NCBI GenBank assembly: GCA_015501595.1
Contig: JADNRX010000002.1
Span: forward strand, 310,001-374,000
Direction of reading: 5' to 3'
From: Hymenopellis radicata
Lineage: Eukaryota; Basidiomycota; Agaricomycetes; Agaricales; Physalacriaceae
Length of the DNA: 64,000 bases
The position numbers were made by a program, and so were the translations under genes. Shown piece after piece: positions 11,902 to 23,854 of this stretch (position 1 is the stretch's first letter; each line of letters opens with the position of its first letter). The notes beneath the pieces are model-generated. The model saw nothing but the letters and a program-made list of their open reading frames with translations. It ran no database searches and was not told where the DNA came from.

Positions 11902-12497
11902 ATAGTATACCAGTGATTTCCTGACTACTACCCCAGATGTGTTGTATATACTAGATAACCTTTCAATGAACAACGATAGAGAGAGGCCCATAACGGCTAT
12001 GTGTGAATCCTGGCTTCCGCTTTGATATAGAGGGTTATCTGAGTAATCCTCGAAAGAATCTCTATCGCTCACTGTATTAATCAGTCCAGTCAACAACGTT
12101 GACCATGTATGATAAATTCGTCCAGGACTCCGGGCGCCGACGTTGTAAAAACGTAGCTTCGAATAATAGTTCAGTATTACACACCTCGTACTGACCAACT
12201 TGAACGCACCGCACAATTCTGTCAGTCCAGTTGAATGCCCATGGCCTGTGATTACGATACTCAGTAGCTAAGCACTCGAAGTTCACTAGAAGTTCAGCTC
12301 AGCATCCTGGTAACACCGGGCAATAAAAGGCAACGCTCTATTGCCTGTCTATTGCTTTAGCATGAGAAGCTGAACGGACCTCACCGGCGATTTGTAATAC
12401 TGCGATCAACAAGCCCGAACATTCTTACCCAACACGAGCCTTTACTCAGCCGCACCTTGCATACTGCCAATGTGTAGTAATACTGTCCAGGCTTCTG
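11902..12497. other. spacer between the tandem OYE genes
   Basis: About 600 bp without a supported ORF. It contains the 3' flank of copy 1 and the promoter of copy 2. No repeat or RNA gene was seen in it. Confidence 0.5.
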
Positions 12498-12505
12498 TAT
12501 AAAAT
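12498..12505 (+). promoter_or_regulatory. TATA box of OYE copy 2
   Basis: TATAAAAT lies about 42 nt before the ATG of the second OYE gene, mirroring the element before copy 1. Confidence 0.6.
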
Positions 12506-12546
12506 GACATGGCGCCTAGCATTAACTCATCCTCTTCTGCTTCACC

Positions 12547-13956
<1,410 letters not shown>

Positions 13957-14296
13957 ACATAGATACCGCTTAGACGAAATGAGATCGCACCATTTACTAT
14001 TGCAGAACAATCCTGTCAGAACTGTAGACCATCCAGCCTAAGAAAATCTGTGAAGGTCGTGTCATGTCTAGGGCTGTCAGGAATCAGTCAGTTGCATCAT
14101 TTGCATGACGTCCGGGATGAAAGATTGAGCTCAGAGCTGGCGTAATGAGTTATGGAGTGACTCGAGCGTGACCGAACTGACCGGATACCACCGGTCCGCA
14201 CTCCGAACCTGACAACTGACCTCTACTTCGCTTCGCCAACTGACTCCAAGCTGTATCTTTTGTCTGGGGCATTTTGGGGTCTCAGTCGCGTCAAAC
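13957..14296. other. intergenic region, no gene supported
   Basis: These 340 bp contain the 3' flank of OYE copy 2 and the 5' flank of the mitochondrial Phe-tRNA synthetase. No conserved ORF, repeat or RNA gene was seen. Confidence 0.5.
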
Positions 14297-15764
14297 ATGC
14301 AAAGGGCTCCTGTTCTGCGCCTTTTCTGCCGGCGCACTTTCAGTGGGCAGCACCGCTGGCACAGTCAAAACGCCCGCAATCCCGAGTTTCTGGAGATCCT
14401 CGGTGAGCGGTACGCGACGGACGAGATCACCAATGTCACCCCGGCCATTCTGTCCAAAATTCCTATGCGTCTGCACGCTCAGCCGTCGCATCCCCTTCAC
14501 ACCTTGCGCACCATGATCGAGTCGCATTACCCGGACTTTGCCCATCTTTCGTCCCTCTCCCCGCTGGTGACGCCTCACAAAAACTTTGACGAACTGTCGT
14601 TCCCTGCGGACCATCCTGGGCGTGCTGTGACGGACAGCTACTATATCAACAAGGGCATGATGCTCCGTACGCACACGTCTGCCCACGAAGTGGAAGTTTT
14701 CGGAAAGGGCGAGGACAAGTGGTTACTGACAGCCGACGTGTACCGACGCGACGAAATCGACGGGTCGCATTATCCCGTCTTCCACCAAATGGAGGGTGCG
14801 AGAGTCGTCAGCGCGGACGCGTCCGGCATACGCGAGCTGGAGGAGGATAATGAGCGGCTTTCTCAGCATCTGACGCGTTCGGATATTGTCATCGAGGATG
14901 TTCCTCACGTCTCTCCCTCCAACCCCGCTCAACCTGGTCATGATCCAAAACATGCAGAACTCGTCGCTAAAAACTTGAAACTGTCGCTCAACAGTTTGAT
15001 GCTTCATCTCTTCCAAGGCATCGGAGGCGCGTCGAAAGAGAATCCTCTTAAAGTACGCTGGATTGAAACCTACTTCCCCTTCACGAGCCCCAGCTTTGAG
15101 GTTGAAGTCTTTTTCCGGGGTGAATGGCTCGAAATTCTGGGATGTGGAGTTGTCAGGCAAGCTACGCTTGACACGGCCAGTATGTCTTGACGTTTGACCT
15201 GTGGTTACCTGCTGATTATGTGCCAGAGGTGCCAAATAAAATTGGCTGGGCATTTGGACTCGGACTCGAACGCATAGCGATGGTCCTGTATTCTATTCCC
15301 GACATTAGGCTCTTCTGGTCTACGGATTCGCGCTTCATTTCTCAATTTACTCCTGGACAAATAACCGCTTTCAAGCCGTACTCCAAATACCCGTCGTGCT
15401 TCAAGGACGTCAGTTTCTGGACTTGTTCCGAGATGAGTCTGCATGAAAATGACTTTTGTGATCTCGTTCGCGACGTTGCGGGCGATCTCGTCGAGGATGT
15501 TAAAATGGTATAGTCCCGAGAAAGTCCAGTTCCTCCGCTAACTGTTTCCAGATTGACTCTTTCGTGCATCCTAAAACAAATCGAACAAGTTTATGTTATC
15601 GTGTAAAGTATAGGTCAATGGATCGGTGAGTGCTTCATCGGCAGGTACAGTCATTGCTCTGAAGAACGGTTCCTCACAGGTCTCTTTCGAACAAAGAAGT
15701 CAACGAGATTCACAATGAGGTTGAATCGCGCTTACAGGATGAGTTCAGAGTTGAGATTCGGTAA
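14297..15764 (+). CDS. MSF1: mitochondrial phenylalanyl-tRNA synthetase
   Basis: This is the monomeric class II synthetase that charges mitochondrial tRNA-Phe. The N-terminus ([20 protein letters not shown]) is Arg-rich without acids, a likely mitochondrial presequence. One long exon carries [30 protein letters not shown] (family motif), [19 protein letters not shown] and [19 protein letters not shown], all class II PheRS landmarks. The ATP/Phe pocket continues in [14 protein letters not shown] and [16 protein letters not shown] (motif 3). The C-terminus has the FDX-ACB anticodon-binding domain ([16 protein letters not shown]). An intron splits the catalytic domain after LDTA, and two small 3' exons finish the gene. 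The normal length for this enzyme is 430-470 residues, which fits. Confidence 0.93.
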
Positions 15765-15864
15765 TTAAGAGCTATTACAATACGACTATCTAGCGGGTCT
15801 GCTCCGTCACATATAATATCATCACGGCCCACCTCGAGAAACCATGCAAGGTTCTACAAACAGA

Positions 15865-16650
15865 TTATGAGGATGTCTCCTGTGCTACACCAACCTGGGC
15901 TGCGCGAAGGACACGGTCCTTGATCATGTAGCCGGTTTTTTTGGCAATCTATTACGGTTCCCGGCTCTTTGCCTGGTATTGGAGCCTGGTAGAGGGCATC
16001 GTGACGATTTGGGTCGAAGACATCGCCTGTGGGATCAAAAGGCTTGACATGATACTTGAATAGTGTCTGGAGAAGCTGGCGCTGGTCAACTCGACACCAG
16101 TGTGTAGCTCTCGGAGATACTCTTCTGGTGTTTTTGACAGGGAGGAAGGGGAAGGGGGCTCGGAGGAGGAAGGTTCTGGAGGCTGGACCGCAGCTGGGGA
16201 ATAGACTTGAGTGCCAGCGCGAGAACATCTACTGTTTCTAGCAGGTCGGATGCGAAACGGGAGATGGCAAAGTCGCGCATTTGCTCCTTTTCCCGGCAGC
16301 ATTGCGCTGGAGGTTGAGAAAATCTGCTTGGAGATACCGTAGACGGCCCTATGGGACCAGTCAGATTGAACACATTTGTCAACGACGGAATAACGGACCA
16401 TCAAGTCGGTAACCTCTGCCTCCTTTGCTTTTAGCTTTACAGCCTCTGGCGAAAGATTTTCAGACTCGGCGGAAGACTTTTCAGAGGCGGGTGCGTCTTT
16501 TGTGTCCGCGGTGACCTCGTCCTGTGCCGGTTTTGCGTCTGAGTAATGCCGCCGGGGTTGGGAGCGGACGAGAGCAGAGGAACGGGCGAGCGACCTGGAC
16601 GACAGTGAAGCCGTGCAGGCGCGTAAGAGTTGAAGGGCACCCGAGCTCAT
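15865..16650 (-). CDS. MGE1: mitochondrial GrpE nucleotide-exchange factor (frame broken several times)
   Basis: The product is the GrpE co-chaperone of mitochondrial Hsp70, needed for matrix protein import and folding. The first exon (MSSGALQLLRACTASL...) is a Ser/Arg-rich presequence. Conserved blocks follow: LRYLQADFLNLQRNAA, REKEQMRDFAISRFASDLLE, EEYLRELHTGVEL, QLLQTLFKYHVKPFDPTGD, PGKEPGTV and TGYMIKDRVLRAAQVGV. However, these blocks lie in different frames with no room for introns. Breaks fall at the GG at 16295-16296, the GGGG at 16196-16199, the GG at 16078-16079 and the T7 at 15936-15942. The first three each look one base short and the last one base long. Either the consensus has homopolymer errors or the gene is decayed; essential function in yeast argues for the former. 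Confidence 0.85.
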
Positions 16651-16967
16651 CGTCGTGGGTCAATGTCGTGAGTGGTGACACTGACTGTTACGGAACAAGT
16701 AGGACGAATTTTTTCTGGGAATAGGCGTGGGAAAGTAAGGCAAAAGGGCACGGATAAACCCCCAGTTTCTTCTTGAACACCTCGGATAAATTTGCCTGAC
16801 TCGACCAGGACAGGAGCCTATAAAGTAAAGGACAACGAGGACAGGTTGCCTCTGCAATGTCTCTCCAAATAGCCAGGCGGCACTGGTCCGCCGCCTGCCA
16901 ATCTCGGGCCGGCATATCCCGAAAGGGTCTATACCATCCATGCGTTTATCTTACTTGTTCTCGTACC
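16651..16967. promoter_or_regulatory. divergent promoter region of GrpE and C1-THF synthase
   Basis: This 317-bp interval lies between the two start codons of head-to-head housekeeping genes. It contains several short GC-rich stretches and no convincing ORF. It probably drives both genes. Confidence 0.45.
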
Positions 16968-19900
16968 ATGGCCTCCACTGCGACTCGTATAGACGGCACT
17001 GCACTCGCAAAGTACGTTCCCCGTCTTTAATACCATTTATTCTTTTATTTATCTTTTATTCAGATCTACTCGTGATGCAGTCGCCGCCCGCATCAAGACT
17101 ATCCAGCAGTCGTCCCCTCGTTTCCAGCCTCAGCTAGCCATCATCCAAGCTGGCGAGCGCCCAGATTCGACGACGTACGTCCGCATGAAGGCCAAAGCTG
17201 CAGAGGAGGTCGGTATCACTTTTAAGCACATTGCACTCCCCGCCACGGCCACCGTCGACGAGGTCATTGAACGTGTCAAGCACCTCAACGACGATGAGTC
17301 AGTCAGCGGCATCCTCGTTCAGCTCCCACTGGGTGATCACGTCGATGCCGAGGGTGAGCGTCTCGTGACCGAGGCGGTTAGTCCTCAAAAGGATGTCGAT
17401 GGGTCAGTTGCGCATTCACCCCCTCTGTCTACTCTCTAACACTTGGGCAGATTCCATGCCTACAACATTGGTCATCTCTCATCTCGCGCCTCCGTCCCTC
17501 TATTTGCTCCCTGCACCCCTCCGCCGTCATCCGTCTTCTTGAATCTACTGGTGTCTCCATCTCTGGCGCAAATGCAGTTGTATTAGGCCGCAGCGACATC
17601 GTTGGCAGCCCTGTCGCTTCCATGCTCCGCAACAAAGATGCCACCGTAACCCAATGTCACAGCCGCACCAAAAACATTGAATCCATCGTGCGATCTAGCC
17701 TTTTTCTCCTTATAGTTACCTCTATCTGACTCGATCCAGATCAAGACCGCTGACATCCTCGTGTCTGCTATCGGCAAGGCAGAGTTTGTCAAGGGTGAGT
17801 GGATCAAGCCGGGCGCAGTGGTAATCGACGTTGGAATCAATTACGTGCCTGGTAAGTGTAATTACGCGTCTTATAGTTCATTTCCTTCATACTCTGGATA
17901 GACTCTACCAAGAAATCGGGTCAGCGCTTGGTTGGCGATGTTCACTTTGCGGAAGCTTCGACCGTCGCGTCTCACATCACACCCGTTCCTGGAGGCGTCG
18001 GTCCGATGACCGTGGCACTTCTCATGGAGAACACGCTTACCTCGGCTGAAAGACTATGGCAGACAGCTAGAAACCGCAAGGTCAAGCCCTTGAAGTTGGA
18101 CATTCTCGAAAAAGTACCGTCGGATATCGAAATCTCCATGGCGCAGACACCAAAGCCCGTCACTCAGCTTGCCCACGAAATAGGATTGCTCCCCGATGAA
18201 CTAGAAAGTTACGGCAAGTACAAGGCCAAGGTTGAACTGAGCGTTCTCGACCGTCTGTCGCACCGCACGGATGGTAAATACATTGTCATCTCCGGGTATG
18301 TTTCCTTGGTCTAGATGACTCAATTCATTAACTGGGTTTAGTATCACACCCACGCCGCTTGGGGAGGGTAAATCTACCACCACCATCGGTCTTGCACAGG
18401 CTTTGGGTGCCGAACTTGGGCGTCCCGCTTTCGCATGCATACGGCAGCCCAGTCAAGGTCCCACCTTTGGTATCAAGGGTGGTGCAGCTGGAGGTGGATA
18501 CAGCCAGGTCATTCCTATGGACGAGGTATGCATTAAGGTTATGTCAACAACAGTAGCTAATGTTCCTAGTTCAACCTTCATCTGACGGGCGATATCCATG
18601 CTGTGACCGCTGCGAACAACTTGCTTGGTATAGTCGCTGTATTCTTCTTGATAAATAGGCTCTTACCTGCGACCTAGCTGCTGCTCTGGATGCGCGTATC
18701 TTCCACGAAGCTACTCAATCTGACAAGGTTCGCTTTTCTACTAGTGAGTCTACTCCAAACTGACCTCTTTCAGGCGCTTTATAGTCGTCTCGTCCCAACA
18801 AAGAAGGGCAAGCGCGAGTTTGCTCCCTTAATGTTCAAGCGCCTCCAGAAGCTCGGCATTGACAAGACCAACCCCAATGACCTTACCCCGGAAGAAATCA
18901 CCAAATTTGCCCGCCTCGACATCGATCTGGACAGCATCACCTGGAATCGCGTTCTCGATACCAATGACCGTTTCCTGCGAAAGATTACTATTGGGCGCAA
19001 CCCGACTGAGCAGGGTCATGAGCGTGAAACCGGTTTCGACATCGCTGTGGCTAGCGAGTGTATGGCCGTCCTTGCGTTGACGACTGGTCTAGAGGATATG
19101 AAGCAGCGCCTTGGTGCCATGGTCGTAGCCACGAGCAAGAGCGGTGACGCTGTCACTGCCGACGATATCGGTGTTTCTGGTGCTCTTGCTGTCCTTTTGA
19201 AGGATGCTATCAAGCCTAACTTGATGCAAACTCTCCAGGTAAGACTTTATAATCGAGTTGAGCAATGACTGACTCGAACACGGCAGGGCACTCCCGTCTT
19301 TGTCCATGCCGGTCCGTTTGCCAACATCGCGCACGGAAACTCTTCTATCCTTGCTGACCGAGTTGCTCTGAAACTCGCCGGTACCGAAGAAGGAGATTCT
19401 GCTGATCGTGTTGGCTACGTCCTCACCGAGGGTGGCTTTGGTGCTGACATGGGTATGGAGAAATTCTGCAACATCAAGTGCCGGGTCAGTGGCCTCAAGC
19501 CAGACGCTACCGTTATTGTCGCTACGACTCGGGCCCTGAAGATGCATGGCGGTGGACCCGAGGTTACACCAGGCAAGGCACTGCACGAGACGTACACTAA
19601 GGAGGACCTCGTCACTCTCAAGGAGGGATGCAAGAATCTTGTCAGGCACATCGAGAACTCGAAGAAGTTTGGTATCAAGGTTATTGTCGCCATCAACCAG
19701 TTCGCGTATGTGTTTTGAGTCTCCTTCACTTGTTGTTCACTGACACGTCCTGGACATAGCTCCGACTCTCAAGCTGAGCTCGACCTTGTGCGTGCCGAAT
19801 CATTAGCTGGCGGCGCCGATGCTGCTGTTGTCAGCAACCATTGGGCAGAGGGAGGTGCCGGTGCTCGTGCGCTTGCTGAGGCCGTCATAGCTACCTGCGA

Positions 19901-20386
19901 AGGTCCCTCAGGCTTCAAATACTTGTACGACTTGAACCTTCCGATCGAGGAGAAGATCTCTATCATCTGCAAAGAGATCTATGGGGCCGACGGGATTGAG
20001 TTGAGTGAATTGGCCCAGAAACAGGTCGACACGTACGCGCGGCAAGGCTATAACAATCTCCCGAGTACGTATGACCGCTATGCTATGTTTCTGATTTGTT
20101 GACGTCTTGCAGTTTGCATGGCCAAGACTCAGTACTCCTTCTCACATGATCCCAAGCTCAAGAACGTTCCATCAGGTATTACACTCTTCATCATGTTTGT
20201 GCGTCCCGATTCTCATATTTTCTAGGCTTCACCGTACCCATCCGTGCTGTACGACTTTCTGCAGGGGCTGGATTCTTGTACCCTCTCCTCGGAGACATGC
20301 AGACGATGCCTGGACTCGGAACACGTCCTGGCTTCTGGGAAGTCGGACTTGACCCCGAGAACGGACGGGTCATTGGACTGTTCTGA
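16968..20386 (+). CDS. ADE3: trifunctional C1-tetrahydrofolate synthase, cytosolic (one frameshift)
   Basis: This enzyme combines methylene-THF dehydrogenase, methenyl-THF cyclohydrolase and formyl-THF synthetase and supplies one-carbon units for purines. The FolD half shows [13 protein letters not shown] (catalytic Tyr and Lys), [37 protein letters not shown] and [13 protein letters not shown]. The synthetase half shows [16 protein letters not shown] (ATP site), [46 protein letters not shown] and [16 protein letters not shown], ending [13 protein letters not shown]. In the FolD half the frame breaks after FAPCTP at the CCCC of 17516-17519: one base more restores [14 protein letters not shown]. 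No GT-AG pair can explain it. No mitochondrial presequence is seen. About 935 residues, as expected. Confidence 0.93.
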
Positions 20387-20786
20387 TTTTCCACTCTAGA
20401 CATATGCTGCTCTCAACGAGCGTTTAGACGCATGGGTATCTTCACCAGGTACAATCAGGACGTGGAGAAGCCGTCTCAACACGGGCGATTAGACTGTTCA
20501 ACAGAGACGAAGGGCGCACGTCCGGGGTTTTTCTGTGGACCTGTTACTAGAGTAGAGGCGGAACATTACTATTCTGTAGATGTTAAGTATTCGATGATAC
20601 ACCGCTCCCTCCAGAAGGGTTAGTCAGCCTGCGACTGAAAATCAGTTACACTTGTCCACACATTTATCACGTCTCAGACTAGTAGCAGCCTTGTTAATCG
20701 TTTTATAAGTACAAGAAGCGCCATCTTTGGTTTTTGTTTGAATAGGCGGCACTTCTACTAGACTGCAACGGGTAAACCCAACTATT
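20387..20786. other. intergenic region between C1-THF synthase and tRNA-Ile
   Basis: These 400 bp hold the 3' flank of the C1-THF synthase gene and the upstream region of the tRNA. No conserved ORF or repeat was seen. Confidence 0.5.
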
Positions 20787-20878
20787 GCCCGTGTAGCTCA
20801 GTGGTAGAGCATTGTACTTATGAGGTTATCCTATCCCAGCTAATGCAAGGGTCTCCAGTTCAATCCTGGGCATGGGCA
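20787..20878 (+). tRNA. tRNA-Ile (anticodon UAU) with 20-nt intron
   Basis: A full cloverleaf folds by hand. The acceptor GCCCGTG pairs with CATGGGC, the D arm is GCTC/GAGC, and the anticodon stem TTGTA pairs with TGCAA. The T arm TCCAG-TTCAATC-CTGGG follows a 5-nt variable loop, and the discriminator is A. The anticodon TAT is at 20819-20821. An intron of 20 nt (20823-20842) interrupts the loop one base after the anticodon, the canonical place. A T6 terminator follows at once. A second gene with the same exons but a different intron lies on the minus strand near 49.1 kb. Decodes the AUA codon. Confidence 0.9.
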
Positions 20879-20880
20879 GC

Positions 20881-20886
20881 TTTTTT
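20881..20886 (+). terminator. Pol III terminator of tRNA-Ile
   Basis: A run of six T begins two bases after the tRNA discriminator base, the standard RNA polymerase III stop. Confidence 0.8.
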
Positions 20887-20988
20887 ACTCTGTAGGCTGG
20901 TGCAGTAAACCTCCCGCGGGTGTTAGTTAGGGTGGCGCAGTAAACCTCCGCGGGGTGTTAGTAACGCCGACCAGGAGGCCCTGGTTTT

Positions 20989-21009
20989 GAAACCGTTAGT
21001 AACGGTTTC
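20989..21009. repeat. perfect 21-nt palindrome in repeat copy A
   Basis: GAAACCGTTA-G-TAACGGTTTC is a 10-bp inverted repeat around a single central base. It can form a tight hairpin on either strand. Copy B has a one-mismatch version. Confidence 0.9.
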
Positions 21010-21474
21010 GATACCGGCACGTGCTTTTACCACGTGATGTGGCGCACCGCTCCGCCGCCCTCCGCCCGCCCTTATCCCGCCACTTTCTGCTTGCCTGAGT
21101 GCCAGCGCGCCATCACGTGAATTTGTCACGTGTTGGTATCAAAACTGTACAGATACCTCGGCCGAGGTTTCGATACCGTATCAATACCGTTACTAACCGC
21201 AGTAAACCCGAGGTGTATCAAAACCTAGGGTTTACTTCACCACCCTAGTGTTAGTAACGGTGACGCCCCGGGAGGCTATGGTTTTGAAACTGTTACTAAC
21301 GGTTTCGATACCGGCACGTGCATAAACACGTGATGGTGGCGCACCGCCGCACCCCCGCCCCCATCCCGCCTTTGTCCTGCCGCTCTCAGCTTCTCCCTGC
21401 ACTAGCGTGCCAGTATCGAAACCTACCTCTCAACCCCCGAGGGTTTCAATACAGTATCAGTACTGTTAATAACC

Positions 21475-21514
21475 GCAGTAAACCCGAGGTGTATCAAAAC
21501 CTAGGGTTTACTGC
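21475..21514. repeat. terminal hairpin of repeat copy B
   Basis: GCAGTAAACCC at 21475-21485 pairs perfectly with GGGTTTACTGC at 21504-21514 across an 18-nt loop. The same structure, with one change, closes copy A at about 21199-21237. Confidence 0.9.
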
Positions 21515-21907
21515 ACCAGTGACCACCCTACAATTCTGTCTTCAATAATGATTTTTGATTCTTTTTTAGGGTTGTGCACTGTGCAGTACTTACTTACTGC
21601 TTACTGAGCAAACCGCCCGGAGGTGTTAGTAATGGCTGTGCAGTGTGCCCCCAGGCATCAGGTACTGTTAGTAACATTTCAATACCAGCACAGGATGTGG
21701 TGCACCCGGCCTCATCCTACCCTTGTCCCGCCGCTCTCAGCTTCTCTGAATGCCAGCGTACCATCATGCGAAATGATCACATGCTGGTGTTTCGATACTG
21801 TATTACTATTCTTCTTGTATGGCATCAATGGCCATGGTGTTGCCTTCATGTACATGGAAATGAAATGATTACAGCAGTGAGATGCAGGATGCGGCAAGAA
21901 AATGTAA

Positions 21908-23819
21908 TTAATGCTTCTTGGTCTGAAGATATGCTGGGACAGAAGAAGGAGGTGGCATAGTGGATGAACTTGCTTTTGGCGGTGGTGATGGTTTATCCAA
22001 TCGTGCAGCAACCGTATCGACCATACTCATCGTCAACCTCAATTTATCCCACAACATCGCATATATCTCCCCTTCTCGTTGGGTAATTGAGCTGGCCAAC
22101 TTGGAATGGAGGTCGAGGAGTGTCACATTCAGCGCTTCTCGTATCTGAGGAATGACTGTCGTCTCGATATACGGCTGCATGACAGAAGGTGTAAGCAGTG
22201 ATGCTGAGGCCGGCCCAGCATTGTTGTTCATATATGCCTCGAGCGCCTGGTTAAGAGTTTTCAATTCCTTCTCATCGCTTGCCTTGTTGGCTTCGACTCT
22301 GTCAAGACGCTCTCGCAGCTACGCCCCAATAAGCCTACGATCAGAAGAAATAAGGATAGACTAACCTGTGCCAGCTCGTCACGAAGTTGGTGAACCTCGT
22401 TATTGGTGGATTCTCTGTCTTTTTTGATGTTACCACTCTCTAGGATCAGACCCGCGAGATCTGTGGATAAGGTTATCAAGTCGCTATGCAACTTGTCAGC
22501 TCGGGCCTTTGTGTCGGCGCGCCACTTCGCCTCGGAATCTCCCTTTGCCGCCTCAATTTGTGCATGACGCGTTTCAAGTATCTCGACAATCTCCTCTTTG
22601 ATCTCACGGTCGTGCTGCGTGACCGCGTTATGGAGTTCCGTCAGATTATCCTCCAGCCCGTCGAATCCCTCGCGAATCTCCGTCATCTGGGAGTTTGAAA
22701 CCTGGACCTCCCCGCTTTCGAGACGTTGTCGCTTCAGAGGACGCGCCTCCCCGACAGGGCGCCAGCCTTTGGAAAACGGTTCCTGAGATCCAGCATCGAC
22801 ATCCATGCCATTCTCTTCACATTGCTCCTGGCGGATTTGATTGACAGTCTGAGTTAAGGAAGTGATGCTTGATTTTAGAGTGTCGAGCGTGACGAGCATG
22901 TCGTCGTGCTTGTTGCGGACTGCATCGGCGCCAGGGCGCGGACCAGTGGGCCAGTCGTCATTCTTAGCAATGCGATGAACAGTGCGATGAAGGTCGTCGT
23001 TGTCCTTTGTCAGGCGCTGCGTGAGCTCATCCAGGCTCTTCTGCATATTGGAAAGAAGGACGGGGTTTGTCTGGATCTTCATGGAGCGCTCCAACGCGTG
23101 TTTCGCGTGCATAGTCTTGTCGCATTTGTCGTACAACTTGAGCCAATCTTCGAAATGCCTGCGAACGATGAGCCAATGAATGAAAAGAGCCGGACGGAGA
23201 CATACGAGAAACGCTGTCTCCATTCGTTGCGTTTGGCATCCACAGTTTGGGCACTGTTGCTCTTGCCTGACAGTGGCTGCATTGGCGGAGCAGCAGGCGG
23301 TGGCGCTACAGGATCCAATGCTGGTGCTGCCACTGGTGGAGGTGGTGGTGGTGGCGGAGACATTGCGGAACTGCTAGGTGGAGGCGGCGGCATCATGCTG
23401 CTCGCTGAGGTAGGCGGCGGGCCCCAGGACGTGCGCCTGTCTTCGCTGCCAGCGGGCGACCATGGTCGATTGCTAGGGGCACTGCTAGGCGGGATGGGGG
23501 ATGTAGGTTTCCTGCGTGGGTCTCTCGTGGGCGCGTCTCCGTCTCTGTCGCGGTCCCTCGACGTGTACGACGATGAGTGGAATGCTCTGTCCATGGGTGG
23601 CCGGGGTCGATCGTAGGGCGAAGTACTGGGTGGCAATAGCTTCCACTTAGATTCGTCGGATGAACAAAGTCGCAGTCTCTGCCGTAGCGACAGCCTCTGC
23701 CGATGGGCTCCCCGTTTTCGTCGAAATGCTAAGTAAAGTAGCGGTTAAAATCCGAATCGGTGTAGTAGGAATCCTCGCAGATCCCTAATTATACGTACAA
23801 AACAACGCTTGTGCTTCAT
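21908..23819 (-). CDS. CCCH zinc-finger protein with long coiled coil
   Basis: A 21-nt first exon (23799-23819, MKHKRCF) splices over a 70-nt intron to HFDENGEPIGRGCRYGRDCDF, giving one C-x13-C-x5-C-x3-H finger within the first 31 residues. Such fingers usually bind RNA or occur in chromatin proteins. A Pro-rich, Arg/Asp-rich disordered part follows (MPPPPPSSSAMSPPPPPPPP). Then comes a long helical section (HFEDWLKLYDKCDKTMHAKH onwards, with repeated Leu/Asp/Glu spacing) holding a basic patch RPLKRQRLESGE, and a second coiled-coil exon near the end. The tail is Ser/Pro-rich. I know no named orthologue. It starts only 35 nt after the stop of the next gene upstream on the same strand. Two further introns lie in the helical part. 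Confidence 0.65.
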
Positions 23820-23854
23820 TTCACGATCAAGTACAGAGTATAAAGAGAAGTTTC

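Larger units (their letters stand above)
20890..21810. repeat. cluster of three fold-back (MITE-like) repeat copies
   Basis: Three related non-coding units stand in tandem. Copy A is about 20929-21240, copy B about 21241-21527 and the more diverged copy C about 21571-21810. Shared pieces include GTGTTAGTAACG near the left, GGTTTCGATACCGGCACGTG, TCCCGCCGCTCTCAGCTTCTC, and a right end GCAGTAAACCCGAGGTGTAT then CCTAGGGTTTACT. Left GGTGCAGTAAACC (20899-20911) and right GGTTTACTTCACC are terminal inverted repeats. Within copy A the arms around 21009-21040 and 21110-21140 are also inverted copies. Six CACGTG sites lie in copies A and B. There is no transposase ORF, so a non-autonomous element is the likely reading; the copy edges are approximate. 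Confidence 0.75.

Noticed and set aside
20787..20878. tRNA-Met or tRNA-Tyr reading of this tRNA
   Set aside because: The loop after the TTGTA stem is CT-TAT-G, so the anticodon is UAU; stem pairing fixes the register.
23079..23636. TTG-initiated start for the CCCH/coiled-coil gene
   Set aside because: The frame continues upstream through a CCCH finger and a spliced ATG exon, which is a better start.
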